The position numbers and the translations under genes are program-made. Under the pieces are notes generated by a model. The model searched no databases. It saw nothing but the letters and a program-made list of their open reading frames with translations, and was not told the DNA's origin. From Oscillospiraceae bacterium (GTDB taxonomy: Bacteria; Bacillota_A; Clostridia; Oscillospirales; Oscillospiraceae): a stretch of DNA of 28,384 bases. Each line of letters opens with the position of its first letter. Positions within the stretch are counted from its first letter, which is position 1. Positions 1 through 7,965 of this stretch are shown piece by piece. The stretch lies in assembly GCA_017627975.1 (NCBI GenBank), contig JAGAFT010000200.1, positions 1-28,384 of the forward strand, written 5' to 3'.

Positions 1-1053
1 CGGGTGCTCCACCAGGGTTTCGGCGTCGCCGAGGGAGACGGCGATGGTGCAGAGCTTGAGCTTGTTGAGGGCGGCGGCCGCGGTGTCGCGGTCGGCCTTG
101 AGCTCGATGCTCATCATGCCGCCGGGCTTTTTCATCTGCTTCTTTGCGATCTCATAGCCCTCGAAATCCTCCAGGCCGGGGTAATAGACCTTGTCCACCG
201 CCGGGTGATCGTGGAGGAACTTTGCGACCTTCATGGCGTTTGCGCAGTGCTTTTCCATGCGGATGTCCAGGGTCTTGAGGCCGCGGGCGATCAGGAAGGC
301 ATCAAACGGACTCAGCACGGCGCCCGTCATGTCCTTCAGGCCGAAGGAGCGGACTTCACCAATAAAGTCTGCCTTGCCGACCACGAAGCCCGCAATCACG
401 TCGCCGTGGCCGTTGAGGTACTTGGTGGCGGAGTGGACGACCACGTCGGCGCCCAGCTTCAGCGGCTGCTGGAGATAGGGAGAGGCGAAGGTGTTGTCCA
501 CGATGACCCGGATCGCGGGGTTATAGCCGTGGGCGATGGCCGCGACGGCGGCGATGTCCACCACCTTCAGGGTGGGGTTGCAGGGGGATTCGAGATAGAC
601 GACTTTTGTTTTCTCCGTCAGCGCGGCCTTCACCGCGTCCAGATCCGCAAAGTCGACGAAAGTGGCCTTGACGCCGAACTTGGCCATGCCGTGGTTCATC
701 AGCGAGAAGGTGCAGCCGTAGAGCGTATCGGAGGCGACGATCTCGTCACCGCTGACAACCGAGGTCCAGAGGGCGGCCGAAATCGCGCCCATGCCTGCGG
801 CGGTGCCCAGGGCGGCTTCCCCGCCTTCCAGGGCGGCGACCTTTTCCTCGGCAACGTTCACGGTGGGGTTGGCCAGACGCGAGTAGATGAAGCCCGCTTC
901 CTGTCCGGCAAAGCGTCTGCCGCCCTCCTCGACGGAAGCAAACTCAAAGGTGGAGGTCTGGTAAATCGGCGGGGTCAGAGCACCTGCCGCGTTCTCATGT
1001 TTTCCGGCGTGAATCTGTTTGGTGGCAAAACCGCATTTTTCAAGATCAATCAT
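1..1053 (-). CDS. Methionine gamma-lyase (PLP-dependent Cys/Met metabolism enzyme), C-terminus beyond window
   Basis: This is a fold-type I PLP enzyme of the trans-sulfuration family, predicted to split L-methionine into methanethiol, 2-oxobutyrate and ammonia in the cytosol. The reading frame stays open to the window edge, so 351 residues are visible and roughly 45 C-terminal residues are missing. Visible motifs are YSRLANPT near residue 60, LYGCTF with Cys114, the PLP lysine K211 in SATKYLNGHGD, and LKDMTGAV with K240-D241. The Cys in YGCTF and the Lys-Asp pair are features of methionine gamma-lyase rather than cystathionine gamma-synthase. The start is the ATG behind AAAGGAG. It is the last visible gene of the mtnK operon, 54 nt after the alcohol dehydrogenase. 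O-acetylhomoserine sulfhydrylase activity cannot be excluded. A paralogue lies at 18577-19767. Confidence 0.88.
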   Translation of the reverse strand, partial: MIDLEKCGFATKQIHAGKHENAAGALTPPIYQTSTFEFASVEEGGRRFAGQEAGFIYSRLANPTVNVAEEKVAALEGGEAALGTAAGMGAISAALWTSVVSGDEIVASDTLYGCTFSLMNHGMAKFGVKATFVDFADLDAVKAALTEKTKVVYLESPCNPTLKVVDIAAVAAIAHGYNPAIRVIVDNTFASPYLQQPLKLGADVVVHSATKYLNGHGDVIAGFVVGKADFIGEVRSFGLKDMTGAVLSPFDAFLIARGLKTLDIRMEKHCANAMKVAKFLHDHPAVDKVYYPGLEDFEGYEIAKKQMKKPGGMMSIELKADRDTAAAALNKLKLCTIAVSLGDAETLVEHP

Positions 1054-1107
1054 GACACAGAGACTCCTTTCCGGTTGTATAAATGGGTTGTAACGATCCG
1101 CCTCTGC

Positions 1108-2286
1108 TCAGCGCAGACCGGCGGCAGTTTCATAGATTTCAAAGTGCGCGGCGCGGTCAAGGCCGACATAGCCTCCGGTGACGCCGTCGCCGATGTTGTT
1201 CATCTCCACAAGACGCGGGATGGACGCGGGATCCGCGCCGATCTCCGCAAAGGTCAGGGGCATATTGAGCTCCCGCAGGAAGTTCTTGAAGGCCTCAACA
1301 CCCTCCCGGGCGGTGCGTTTGGGATCGTCAAAATCCATCTGGCAGCCGAAGATGCGGGTGGCCATCTGGGCAAAGCGCAGGGCGTCGCTGTGCTCCACGC
1401 AGTAGCTCATCCACGCGGGCATAATGACGGAGAGGCCCGCCCCGTGGGCGCAGTCAAAGACCGCGGAGAGCACGTGCTCGAGATGGTGGCTGTTCCAGTC
1501 CTGTTTCCGTCCGACGCCCATCACGTCGTTGTGTACGACCATGCCGGCCCACATGATGTTGGCGCGGGCTTCATAGTCGTGGGGATCCTTCATCACACGG
1601 CGTCCCTCGTGCATCATGGCCAGCACGATGCCTTCCAGCATGCGGTCCGTGGTCTCGACATCCTTGGTCGGGGTGAAGTAGCGCTCGAAAGCGTGGGAGA
1701 TGATATCCGTGATGCCGCAGGCGGTCTGGAAGGGCGGCAGGCTCTCGGTGAGAACCGGATCCATGATGGAGAACTTCGGACGGATGCAGTCGGCCTCCGC
1801 GGCGGTCTTTTCAAGGGTCTTCTCGTTGGTGACGATGGCGTTGGGGGAACCCTCGCTGCCGGATGCGGCGATGGTCAGCACCACGCCGACGGGCAGGGCG
1901 GTCTCCGGGGTCTTGCCGGAGAAGAAGTCCCAGAAGTCCCCGTCATAGGGAACGCCCATGGCGATGGTCTTGGCGGTGTCAATGACGCTGCCGCCGCCGA
2001 TGGCCAGGAGGAAGTCGACCTTCTCCTTCCGGGCAAGCTCGATGCCCTCATAGACAAGTCCGCTGCGCGGATTCGGCTTGACGCCGCCGAGCTCGATGGC
2101 GCTCAGGCCCTCGGCGGTGATGGAGTCCTTCACCCGGTCGAGCAGGCCGGACTTCTTTGCCGACTGGCCGCCGTAGACGATCATGACACGGCTGCCGCCG
2201 AACTTCCGGACATAGCGGCCGGCTTCGTTTTCGCGGTCGCGGCCGAAGACAAAATAGGTCGGGCTGTAAAAATCAAAATTATTCAT
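1108..2286 (-). CDS. Iron-containing (YqhD/butanol dehydrogenase-like) alcohol dehydrogenase
   Basis: A 392-residue group III metal-dependent alcohol dehydrogenase, expected to reduce an aldehyde to an alcohol with NAD(P)H. The GGGS nucleotide motif is at residues 97-100. The four metal ligands of the family fall at D194, H198 (ITDIISHAF), H267 and H281 (HGAGL), which match E. coli YqhD numbering as I recall it. The ATG follows AGAGGAG and lies 29 nt after the aldolase stop, so the two genes are co-transcribed. Family knowledge gives a broad-range aldehyde reductase. From context I infer that it reduces the C2 aldehyde released by the neighbouring aldolase: 2-(methylthio)acetaldehyde from methylthioribose, acetaldehyde from 5-deoxyribose, or lactaldehyde from a 6-deoxyhexose. 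It is closer to YqhD/BDH than to FucO. Enzyme class is secure; substrate is inferred. Confidence 0.9.
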   Translation of the reverse strand: MNNFDFYSPTYFVFGRDRENEAGRYVRKFGGSRVMIVYGGQSAKKSGLLDRVKDSITAEGLSAIELGGVKPNPRSGLVYEGIELARKEKVDFLLAIGGGSVIDTAKTIAMGVPYDGDFWDFFSGKTPETALPVGVVLTIAASGSEGSPNAIVTNEKTLEKTAAEADCIRPKFSIMDPVLTESLPPFQTACGITDIISHAFERYFTPTKDVETTDRMLEGIVLAMMHEGRRVMKDPHDYEARANIMWAGMVVHNDVMGVGRKQDWNSHHLEHVLSAVFDCAHGAGLSVIMPAWMSYCVEHSDALRFAQMATRIFGCQMDFDDPKRTAREGVEAFKNFLRELNMPLTFAEIGADPASIPRLVEMNNIGDGVTGGYVGLDRAAHFEIYETAAGLR

Positions 2287-2315
2287 ACGCGGCTCCTCTG
2301 TTCAGGAATGAAGGA

Positions 2316-2981
2316 TCAGTACCCGGTCTTGCCGCTGGCGGGCTGTCCGTAGGACTTGAAGCCCTCGAACACTTCGTCCATCTCGGCCTTGCCGAGGACG
2401 TTGGGCTTGCCGATGCACAGGGCGCGATACTGGAGCTCGGCGATGTACTCCAGGTTCTTTGCCAGGCCGAAGGCACTCTTCAGGTTCTTGCCGCAGACCA
2501 CGATGCCGTGGTTGGCAAGCAGTACCGCGTCGCCGGTGCCGCAGGTCTTGACCGCATCCTGGGCCAGCTCCGGCGTGCCGAAGGTGTGATAGGGGGCGCA
2601 GGGAATCTCGTAGCAGTTGGCATCGGCCAGCACATAGTGCACCGCCTGAATCGGCATGCCGAGCACCGCGAAGGTGGTGCAGAAGCGCTGATGGGTGTGG
2701 ACGATGGCGCGGCAGTTGGGCTTGTTCTTATAGAACTCCGTGTGCATGTCCCACTCGCTGGAGGGCTTGCGCTTGCCGTCCACCACATGGGACTCCAGGT
2801 CCATGACGACGATGTCTTCCGGGGTGGTCTCCATGTAGCCGATTCCGGAGGGCTTGATGGCCATGAGGCCGAGCTCGGGGTTGTAGATGCTCTGGTTGCC
2901 GCTGGTGCCGGGGCAGAGACCGGACGTGCTCATCTGCTTGCCGATTTCAACGATCAATTCGCGTTCTTCTTGCATTAACAT
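2316..2981 (-). CDS. Class II (FucA-like) ketose-1-phosphate aldolase, probable 5-(methylthio)ribulose-1-phosphate / 5-deoxyribulose-1-phosphate aldolase
   Basis: A 221-residue zinc aldolase, close in length and sequence to L-fuculose-1-phosphate aldolase. It shares the stretches GTSGNQS, KPSSEW, IPCAPY and TFGT. The zinc-site residues are E76 (SSEW), H95 and H97 (VHTHQ) and H158 (ANHG). Members cleave a ketose 1-phosphate into DHAP and an aldehyde. The upstream frame is open for longer, but GGAGG ends nine bases before the ATG at 2981, which fixes the start; a second ATG two codons later is possible. Because mtnK and mtnA are in the same operon, the likely substrate is 5-methylthioribulose-1-phosphate or 5-deoxyribulose-1-phosphate, as in the Ald2/DrdA branch of this family. 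L-fuculose-1-phosphate remains an alternative, but no fucose isomerase is present. It is not an MtnB-type dehydratase by its neighbours, since mtnC, mtnD and mtnX are absent. Confidence 0.85.
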   Translation of the reverse strand: MLMQEERELIVEIGKQMSTSGLCPGTSGNQSIYNPELGLMAIKPSGIGYMETTPEDIVVMDLESHVVDGKRKPSSEWDMHTEFYKNKPNCRAIVHTHQRFCTTFAVLGMPIQAVHYVLADANCYEIPCAPYHTFGTPELAQDAVKTCGTGDAVLLANHGIVVCGKNLKSAFGLAKNLEYIAELQYRALCIGKPNVLGKAEMDEVFEGFKSYGQPASGKTGY

Positions 2982-3013
2982 GTTGTGATTCCTCCAATAA
3001 TAATATTTATCGT

Positions 3014-4462
3014 TCAGTTGTTGCTGACAGGTGGATTGAGGGACAGGCGCTCTTCGCGCCAGCGCTCGTGATAGCGGCGGATGAGATCGCCGCCGCGCGG
3101 GGTATAGCGCAGGACGGAACCTTCCGCGGCGGGGGTGTCCACATGACAGGCGTGGTTGCACAGCACCGTCAGTCCGTAGAGGGTGGCCTGTTCAAAGCCG
3201 GGAAGGAGCCGCAGCTCCAGACCGGAGAGATCGGCAATCATCTGGCAGAGGGTCCCGGACCGGAGGCCCCCGCCGCAGCCGAAGACATAGTCTCTCTGAT
3301 GGCCGCTGAGATCAATGAGCCGCTGCAGCTGCTCATAGGTGGAGCAGGCAATGTCGGCAAGCGCCGCCCAGAGCAGGTCGACCCTTGTCATGCTGTCCGG
3401 CCAGGGCGAGGGGAGAAAGAATCCGCCGTGGCGCAGGGAGCGCCGCTCGTAAAAGAGCAGGGAGCTGAAGGAAGCCGTGGCAAGGAAATTCTGCTTGCGG
3501 GAATACTCCCGCTCCAGCGCCTCATAGCTGAGGTCCGGAGCCAGAACGTCCTTGATGCGCTGGTAGTTCAGTCCTGTGACACCGGGGTTCATCTCGATGA
3601 GATAGCCCTGTGCACCGAGGTTTGCATCCACCCAGACGCGCTGATGCTCGTCATAGAATTTGTGATCCGTCAGCGCGGTAACCGGGGTGGTGGTGCCGGA
3701 GACAATGGCGATGTCCCCGGGCATGATCCCGGTCTGCAGCAGGCCGCACTGGGTGTCGGCCCCGCCGGCGACAAAGCAGGCATCCCGGCTCATGCCGAGA
3801 TCTTCCGCCAGATCCGGAAGGATGGGACCGACCTGCTCCCCTGCCATTTTGAGGGGAGGGAGAAAAGCGGGGTCGATGCCGTAGGTTTCACAGAGAAAAT
3901 CGGACCAGTCGCCCTTTTCCAGGTCGTAGAGCTGGGTTTCACAGGCCTGGGAAGGCTCAAAACAGGCGATGCCCGTGAAGATCCAGGCGATGAAGCCGCT
4001 GAGGCTCAAAACGGTGTGAATCCGGCTGTAGAGCTCCGGACGCCGTTTGCGCAGGCCGAGGAGCTTGGCCGCGGGGAAATCCTCCGTGACCCACTTCCCG
4101 GAACAACGGTAGATCAGATCCTGCGGACCGATGTCCCCCATGAATTCCCGGCCGCGGTTGTCGATGTTCGGCAGACCGTAGAAGGGCTTTCCCGCGGCGT
4201 CCAGGAGAACAATGCTCTGTCTTGCCCCGGCGGCGGAGACACAGCGGACCCGGATATCCGGATGCTCGGCGTGAAGATCCAGACAGAGGCGGAGGATCTC
4301 GGACTGCCATTCCTGGGGCAGGAAAAACTGGGCATCCGGATAGGCCTCGTCCCGGTAATAGCGGTTCAGGAAACTGCGCATGGCGAGGATTTTTCCGCCG
4401 GGGTCCACCAGAGCGGCACGGGTGCTGCCGGTGCCGAGGTCGATGAGGAGATCGTAATCCAT
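3014..4462 (-). CDS. FGGY-family carbohydrate kinase (LsrK/FucK-like)
   Basis: A 482-residue two-domain sugar kinase of the FGGY/ASKHA class. The N-terminal phosphate-binding loop is LIDLGTGSTR (residues 6-15), the catalytic Asp is D236 in GGADTQCG, and a C-terminal GCGGGLRSG nucleotide motif is present. The N-terminal half most resembles autoinducer-2 kinase and fuculokinase types. The start ATG lies three bases after the stop of the preceding dehydrogenase gene, showing translational coupling; a 33-base gap with the next ribosome site separates it from the aldolase. The family transfers phosphate from ATP to a polyol, ketose or aldonate. Here it may supply the aldolase with a second ketose 1-phosphate in parallel to the MtnK/MtnA branch. 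That role is inference; the true substrate cannot be read from the sequence. Confidence 0.82.
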   Translation of the reverse strand: MDYDLLIDLGTGSTRAALVDPGGKILAMRSFLNRYYRDEAYPDAQFFLPQEWQSEILRLCLDLHAEHPDIRVRCVSAAGARQSIVLLDAAGKPFYGLPNIDNRGREFMGDIGPQDLIYRCSGKWVTEDFPAAKLLGLRKRRPELYSRIHTVLSLSGFIAWIFTGIACFEPSQACETQLYDLEKGDWSDFLCETYGIDPAFLPPLKMAGEQVGPILPDLAEDLGMSRDACFVAGGADTQCGLLQTGIMPGDIAIVSGTTTPVTALTDHKFYDEHQRVWVDANLGAQGYLIEMNPGVTGLNYQRIKDVLAPDLSYEALEREYSRKQNFLATASFSSLLFYERRSLRHGGFFLPSPWPDSMTRVDLLWAALADIACSTYEQLQRLIDLSGHQRDYVFGCGGGLRSGTLCQMIADLSGLELRLLPGFEQATLYGLTVLCNHACHVDTPAAEGSVLRYTPRGGDLIRRYHERWREERLSLNPPVSNN

Positions 4463-4465
4463 GGT

Positions 4466-5452
4466 TCAGCGCGCGAGCACGTCGCGGTTGTAGACGATCT
4501 TTTCCAGATTCTCTCCCTTGAGCCACTGGCGGATGCGGGCGTTGAGAATGTCCGCCTGATGGTTGGTGACCTCATAGGTGGCGCCGCAGATGTGGGGTGT
4601 GAGAATGATGTTGGGGCAGTTCATGATCTCCAGATCCTCGGCCGTGGGCGGCTCGTTGTCCAGCACGTCGAGAACCGCGCCGGCGATGGCCTTGTCGTTG
4701 AGGACACGGATCAGGGCCTTGGTGTCGACGAGGGCGGAGCGGCCGGCGTTGACAAACAGGGCGTCCGGCTTCATGGAGCGCAGCAGCTTTTCATCCACGA
4801 GGCCGCGGGTGGAGTCGCTGACCGGCAGATGGAGCGAGACCACGTCGCAGGTGGCAAAGAGCTCTTCCAGGGACAGCGGCGTGTAATGGCCGTAAGCGCG
4901 CCCCTTGTAGTCGTAGTAGCACACGTCGCAGTCGAAGCCGTCGAGGATCTTCGCCGCGGCCTGGCTTACGGCGCCGAAGCCCACGAGACCGACCCGCTTA
5001 TACTGCAGCTCATGGCCCATCCAGGTGAAGTACGGCGTCGTTCCGGCGACCCACTTGCCGTCCTTGATCCACTGGATGGATTCAAGGCCGTGGCGCATGT
5101 GCATGATGATCAGCGCGACGACAAGCTCGGCGACGGCCTGGTTGTTGCGGCCCGGGGTGCAGAGGACGGGAACGCCGGCCTTGGTGCAGGCGGCGGTGTC
5201 GAGGTTCGCGGGGGTGGCGCGGCAGTCGCCGATCAGCTTCAGGCCCTTGTAGCCGCTCAGAACCTTTTCGGTGACGCGGTCCAGCTCGGTGATGAGAACA
5301 TCGGGCTGTTCCTTGAGCAGATGCTCCAGCATTTCGTCTTCATAATACCGCTCGCCGGTGTCGTTCCAGGGCTCGTACAGAACCTCGTCAAACAGCTCCT
5401 TGAGCTCGGCAAGACGGTTCTCGGGATAGGGGGCGCGGACATAGACTTTCAT
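4466..5452 (-). CDS. NAD-dependent D-2-hydroxyacid dehydrogenase (phosphoglycerate dehydrogenase-like)
   Basis: A 328-residue D-isomer-specific 2-hydroxyacid dehydrogenase. The catalytic triad is R238 (NAGRS), E267 (DNEPP) and H287 (TPHICGA). The dinucleotide loop reads GFGAVSQ at 158-164, with Ser in place of the usual third Gly. An Asp at 181 after the second strand fits NAD rather than NADP. There is no ACT domain, so a biosynthetic serA role is unlikely. The start has AAAGGAG eight bases upstream. It sits between mtnA (70-nt gap) and the FGGY kinase (3-nt gap) in the operon. Its partner substrate is unknown. Possible substrates in this context are 2-oxobutyrate (a methionine gamma-lyase product), the methionine oxo-acid, or a sugar acid feeding the kinase. 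None of these is shown by the sequence. Confidence 0.85.
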   Translation of the reverse strand: MKVYVRAPYPENRLAELKELFDEVLYEPWNDTGERYYEDEMLEHLLKEQPDVLITELDRVTEKVLSGYKGLKLIGDCRATPANLDTAACTKAGVPVLCTPGRNNQAVAELVVALIIMHMRHGLESIQWIKDGKWVAGTTPYFTWMGHELQYKRVGLVGFGAVSQAAAKILDGFDCDVCYYDYKGRAYGHYTPLSLEELFATCDVVSLHLPVSDSTRGLVDEKLLRSMKPDALFVNAGRSALVDTKALIRVLNDKAIAGAVLDVLDNEPPTAEDLEIMNCPNIILTPHICGATYEVTNHQADILNARIRQWLKGENLEKIVYNRDVLAR

Positions 5453-5522
5453 GGCAGTACTCCTTTATGATGATATGATTATGACGGTACATTGGAAAAA
5501 CAGACGTGGCCCTGCACGGGGA

Positions 5523-6575
5523 TCAGTAAAAGGTTCTGACCTCGGTGTCAAAGTAGCGATCCAGCAGATAGGGAACGAAAATCCCCTTGTCCGTCACGGC
5601 GCCGGAGATCAGGTGCGGGGGCACGATGTCGAAGGAGGGGTAAACGGCCCGGACCTGGGGCAGACAGTTTGGGATCCCCCGGTAGCGCAGCACCTGCTCC
5701 GGATCGCGCATTTCGATGACAATGTCGTCCTTTGTGTGTTTGTCGCGGTCGGGGATGCCGGTGACGTAGTAGGGGATGCCGAAGTATTTGGCCAGAATCG
5801 CGATCTGGAAGGTGCCGATCTTGTTGGCGATGTGGCCGTCCCGGGCGATGGTGTCGGCCGCGGAGGTAAACAGGTCGATGCCCTCGTTCTGCATGGCCCA
5901 GGCGATCATGTTGTCCGTCAGCACCGTGGTTTCAAAGCCCATCTCCGCAAAGCAGCTGGAGGTGAGGCGGGCGCCCTGCAGATAAGGCCGGGTCTCGGCG
6001 CAGTAGACGCGGAAGTCCTTTCCCTGCTGCCGGGCGGCGCGGATGACCGTGCCGATGATGGTCTCGCCGAAGCACTGGGTCAGGATGCTTCCTCCCTGCG
6101 GGATCAGGCCGGCGAGATAGTCCCCCACGATCTGCATCGTGCCGTAGCGACGGTTCAGGGATTCGACCGTCGAGGCCACAATGGCGTCAATGGGATCCTC
6201 CCCCGCTTCCAGCGCTGCCTCCGCCAGATCCGCCGCCCGGTACGTGATCTGCCCGTAGCGGTTGGCGGTGGTGGGACGGGCGTGGGCCAGGTCAAAAGCG
6301 GCCTGCCGCAGGAAGGAGATCTGCTTTTCCTTCCCTTCCCCGCGCACCTGCCAGGCGGCCAGGGCCATGCCCATGCCGACGGCGGTGTAGGGACCCGCGC
6401 TCTGGGTTACCATGTCGGCGATGGCCTGCGCCACCTCCTGATAGGTTTCGCATTCGACAAAGCGGACCTCCGTCGGATAGACCCGCCGGTCCAGAATCCG
6501 AACCCGGCCGTTTTCGTACCAGGCGACGTTTTCATAGCGGAGCAGGAAGGGCATGTTCTGATCGTTGCGTTCCAT
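5523..6575 (-). CDS. mtnA: S-methyl-5-thioribose-1-phosphate isomerase family (MtnA/DrdI, eIF2B-like)
   Basis: A 350-residue member of the eIF-2B alpha/MtnA family, which converts the aldose 1-phosphate 5-methylthioribose-1-phosphate to the ketose 5-methylthioribulose-1-phosphate. The catalytic Cys is C168 in ILTQCFGE and the catalytic Asp is D241 in SAADTIA, followed by the family signature ANKIGT. The substrate-loop motif ETRPYLQGARLT is intact. A TTG at 6581 is in frame, but AAGGAG lies only two bases before it and eight bases before the ATG at 6575, so the ATG is chosen. It follows mtnK by 16 bases. The enzyme may instead be the 5-deoxyribose-1-phosphate isomerase of the same family; the two cannot be separated by motif. 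Sequence around the active site (CFGETIIG) departs from the usual HCNTG type. Confidence 0.88.
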   Translation of the reverse strand: MERNDQNMPFLLRYENVAWYENGRVRILDRRVYPTEVRFVECETYQEVAQAIADMVTQSAGPYTAVGMGMALAAWQVRGEGKEKQISFLRQAAFDLAHARPTTANRYGQITYRAADLAEAALEAGEDPIDAIVASTVESLNRRYGTMQIVGDYLAGLIPQGGSILTQCFGETIIGTVIRAARQQGKDFRVYCAETRPYLQGARLTSSCFAEMGFETTVLTDNMIAWAMQNEGIDLFTSAADTIARDGHIANKIGTFQIAILAKYFGIPYYVTGIPDRDKHTKDDIVIEMRDPEQVLRYRGIPNCLPQVRAVYPSFDIVPPHLISGAVTDKGIFVPYLLDRYFDTEVRTFY

Positions 6576-6591
6576 GATCAAAGCTCCTTTC

Positions 6592-7797
6592 TCAGCTCAG
6601 GATCAGACGGAACAGCGCCGTCATCTCACGGCCTGTGCGGAACATTTGCCGCTGCTTGATGAGGGCGATGCCGAGTTTGATGAGGGCCCGCTCCATGGGA
6701 ATCTTTACGGAGGGATCAGTGACCGAATCCAGCTCCATGACCTTGGAGTCACCCACGGTGCGGCGGATGATCTCGGTCCCGGCGTAGCCGGCGGAATCCG
6801 CCATCACCCCGTCAAGCCAGCTCTGCCGGAAGGCGGGAACACGGTAGAGCGGGAGTGTCACCAGCTCGTCATAGCGCCGGGAGAGCTTCTCCCGGGTCAG
6901 GTCGAAGACCTCCTCGATGCACCCGGCAAGCGACTCACAGAAGGTCTGGCTTTCCGGGACGGCAAAGGCCTTGTTGGCCCAGGCGAAAAAGAGATTTCCG
7001 ATGACGTTTCCGATGTCGTAGCCCATCGGGCCGTAGAAGGCAAACTCCGGATCCAGGATTTTGAGATCATGCTCGTTGAGGAAAATCGACCCGGAATGCA
7101 GATCTCCGTGCAGCAGAGCCTGGGCGTTGTTCATAAAACCGAGGCGGAGCTGCGCGACCTCGGCATGCAGCGCCTCGTCGGTATAGAGAAAGGTTCTGAC
7201 AAAAGTCTCATTCCCTTTGGTAAGGATATTACGGCCCTTGTAGTCGTAATAAGGCTCTGTCAGAACCAGATCTTCGGTGATTTTGCAGAGTTCCGGATTC
7301 GTATAGAAGCGAACCCGCCGCTTTTTCTCTTCCGCATCCAGGACCAGGTCCGTGGTGGGCAGAAGGGTGTCCGCCAGAAAGGAAGAGATTGTTTTGCTCA
7401 GATGCGGATAGAAGCGCCCCGCCATCAGCTCCCGGCGGAGATTGTGACAGGCCGACACATCCTCCATGGAGGTGGCGGCCATGGTTTCGTCATAATAATA
7501 GACCTCGGGGACCAGCCCGGGGGCAAGCTCGCCTTCCAGCTTCAGGACCGCGGCTTCGATCTTGTTGCGGTAGAGGTCGAGAGGGCGCCCGGAGGAGCGG
7601 AGCAGACGGTCGGCCTGCTTGACGATCACGGAGCGGCCGTCCCGCAGGGATCTGACCTGAAAGACATAGTTGATGTTGCCGTCGCCAATTTCCCGGCATT
7701 CGGTCTCCTCCTCCGCGTCAAAGCGGTGAAGGACCTCAACGGCATAGCGTCGGACATCATCCGTATTCATGAGAAAGAAGGAATCGAACGTAGCCAT
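6592..7797 (-). CDS. mtnK: 5-methylthioribose kinase
   Basis: A 401-residue kinase of the protein-kinase/APH fold that phosphorylates C1 of 5-methylthioribose with ATP. The catalytic loop HGDLHSGS contains D232, and the metal-binding DPEFAFYGPMGYDIGN begins at D249; this long motif is diagnostic of MtnK. Length agrees with the family (about 400). GGGAGG lies five bases before the ATG at 7797; upstream in-frame starts lack a ribosome site. It is the first gene of the seven-gene operon and diverges from the DeoR-type regulator. No S-box leader is present, unlike mtnK in Bacillus, so control is more likely by the repressor. No MTA nucleosidase or phosphorylase gene is in the window, so methylthioribose is either imported or made by an enzyme encoded elsewhere. 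5-Deoxyribose is an alternative substrate. Confidence 0.92.
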   Translation of the reverse strand: MATFDSFFLMNTDDVRRYAVEVLHRFDAEEETECREIGDGNINYVFQVRSLRDGRSVIVKQADRLLRSSGRPLDLYRNKIEAAVLKLEGELAPGLVPEVYYYDETMAATSMEDVSACHNLRRELMAGRFYPHLSKTISSFLADTLLPTTDLVLDAEEKKRRVRFYTNPELCKITEDLVLTEPYYDYKGRNILTKGNETFVRTFLYTDEALHAEVAQLRLGFMNNAQALLHGDLHSGSIFLNEHDLKILDPEFAFYGPMGYDIGNVIGNLFFAWANKAFAVPESQTFCESLAGCIEEVFDLTREKLSRRYDELVTLPLYRVPAFRQSWLDGVMADSAGYAGTEIIRRTVGDSKVMELDSVTDPSVKIPMERALIKLGIALIKQRQMFRTGREMTALFRLILS

Positions 7798-7858
7798 GAA
7801 AGCCTCCCGACCGGCCGAAAACAGCCGAAGCATAGGCAAAATAATCATACCCATCTGA

Positions 7859-7888
7859 AACTTTACACCACAAACGGTCAAAAGTCAA
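7859..7888 (-). promoter_or_regulatory. Candidate promoter of the mtnK operon
   Basis: On the minus strand TTGACT (7888-7883) is separated by 18 bases from TAAAGT (7864-7859). The spacer holds the putative operator at 7872-7883, where a bound repressor would block polymerase. The -10 match is imperfect, so the exact hexamers are uncertain. Confidence 0.4.
7872..7883. promoter_or_regulatory. Putative DeoR operator O1 (AAACGGTCAAAA)
   Basis: This 12-mer recurs exactly at 9086-9097 upstream of the ABC importer. A related inverted copy, TCTGACCGGAAA, lies at 7915-7926, and the -35 region of the regulator promoter reads GTTTGACG. The common core is GGTCAAA or its complement TTTGACC. The binding protein is inferred to be the adjacent DeoR-family regulator. 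Confidence 0.55.
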
Positions 7889-7935
7889 CACTAAACCAAA
7901 GAAACAGACAAAAATCTGACCGGAAAAAGAATGGT

Positions 7936-7965
7936 TTGACGTTTTGTGCATGGATATTGTATAAT
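7936..7965 (+). promoter_or_regulatory. Promoter of the DeoR-family regulator gene
   Basis: TTGACG (7936-7941), an 18-base spacer and a perfect TATAAT (7960-7965) give a sigma-A type promoter. Transcription should begin near 7972, leaving a leader of about 85 bases. The -35 hexamer overlaps a GTTTGAC element resembling the putative operator, which suggests autoregulation. Confidence 0.75.

Noticed and set aside
4..2352. Long plus-strand open frame of 782 codons opposite the lyase and dehydrogenase genes
   Set aside because: It is antisense to two genes with intact catalytic motifs. Its translation is low complexity, rich in Gly, Asp, Val and His, as expected from a GC-rich opposite strand, and it shows no family motif.
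2982..3161. Extended 281-residue form of the class II aldolase
   Set aside because: The extra N-terminus overlaps the end of the FGGY kinase gene, has no ribosome site and does not match the family; GGAGG fixes the start at 2981.
2316..5452. L-fucose/L-rhamnose catabolic operon interpretation
   Set aside because: Aldolase and FGGY kinase would fit, but no fucose or rhamnose isomerase, mutarotase or permease is present and mtnK/mtnA head the operon; kept only as an alternative.
3068..5470. Plus-strand open frame of 800 codons opposite the FGGY kinase and hydroxyacid dehydrogenase
   Set aside because: The minus-strand genes keep all catalytic residues and have ribosome sites; the plus-strand frame is an artefact of GC-rich codon use.
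6576..6581. TTG start two codons upstream for mtnA
   Set aside because: The AAGGAG site is only two bases from the TTG but eight bases from the ATG at 6575, so the ATG is the better start.
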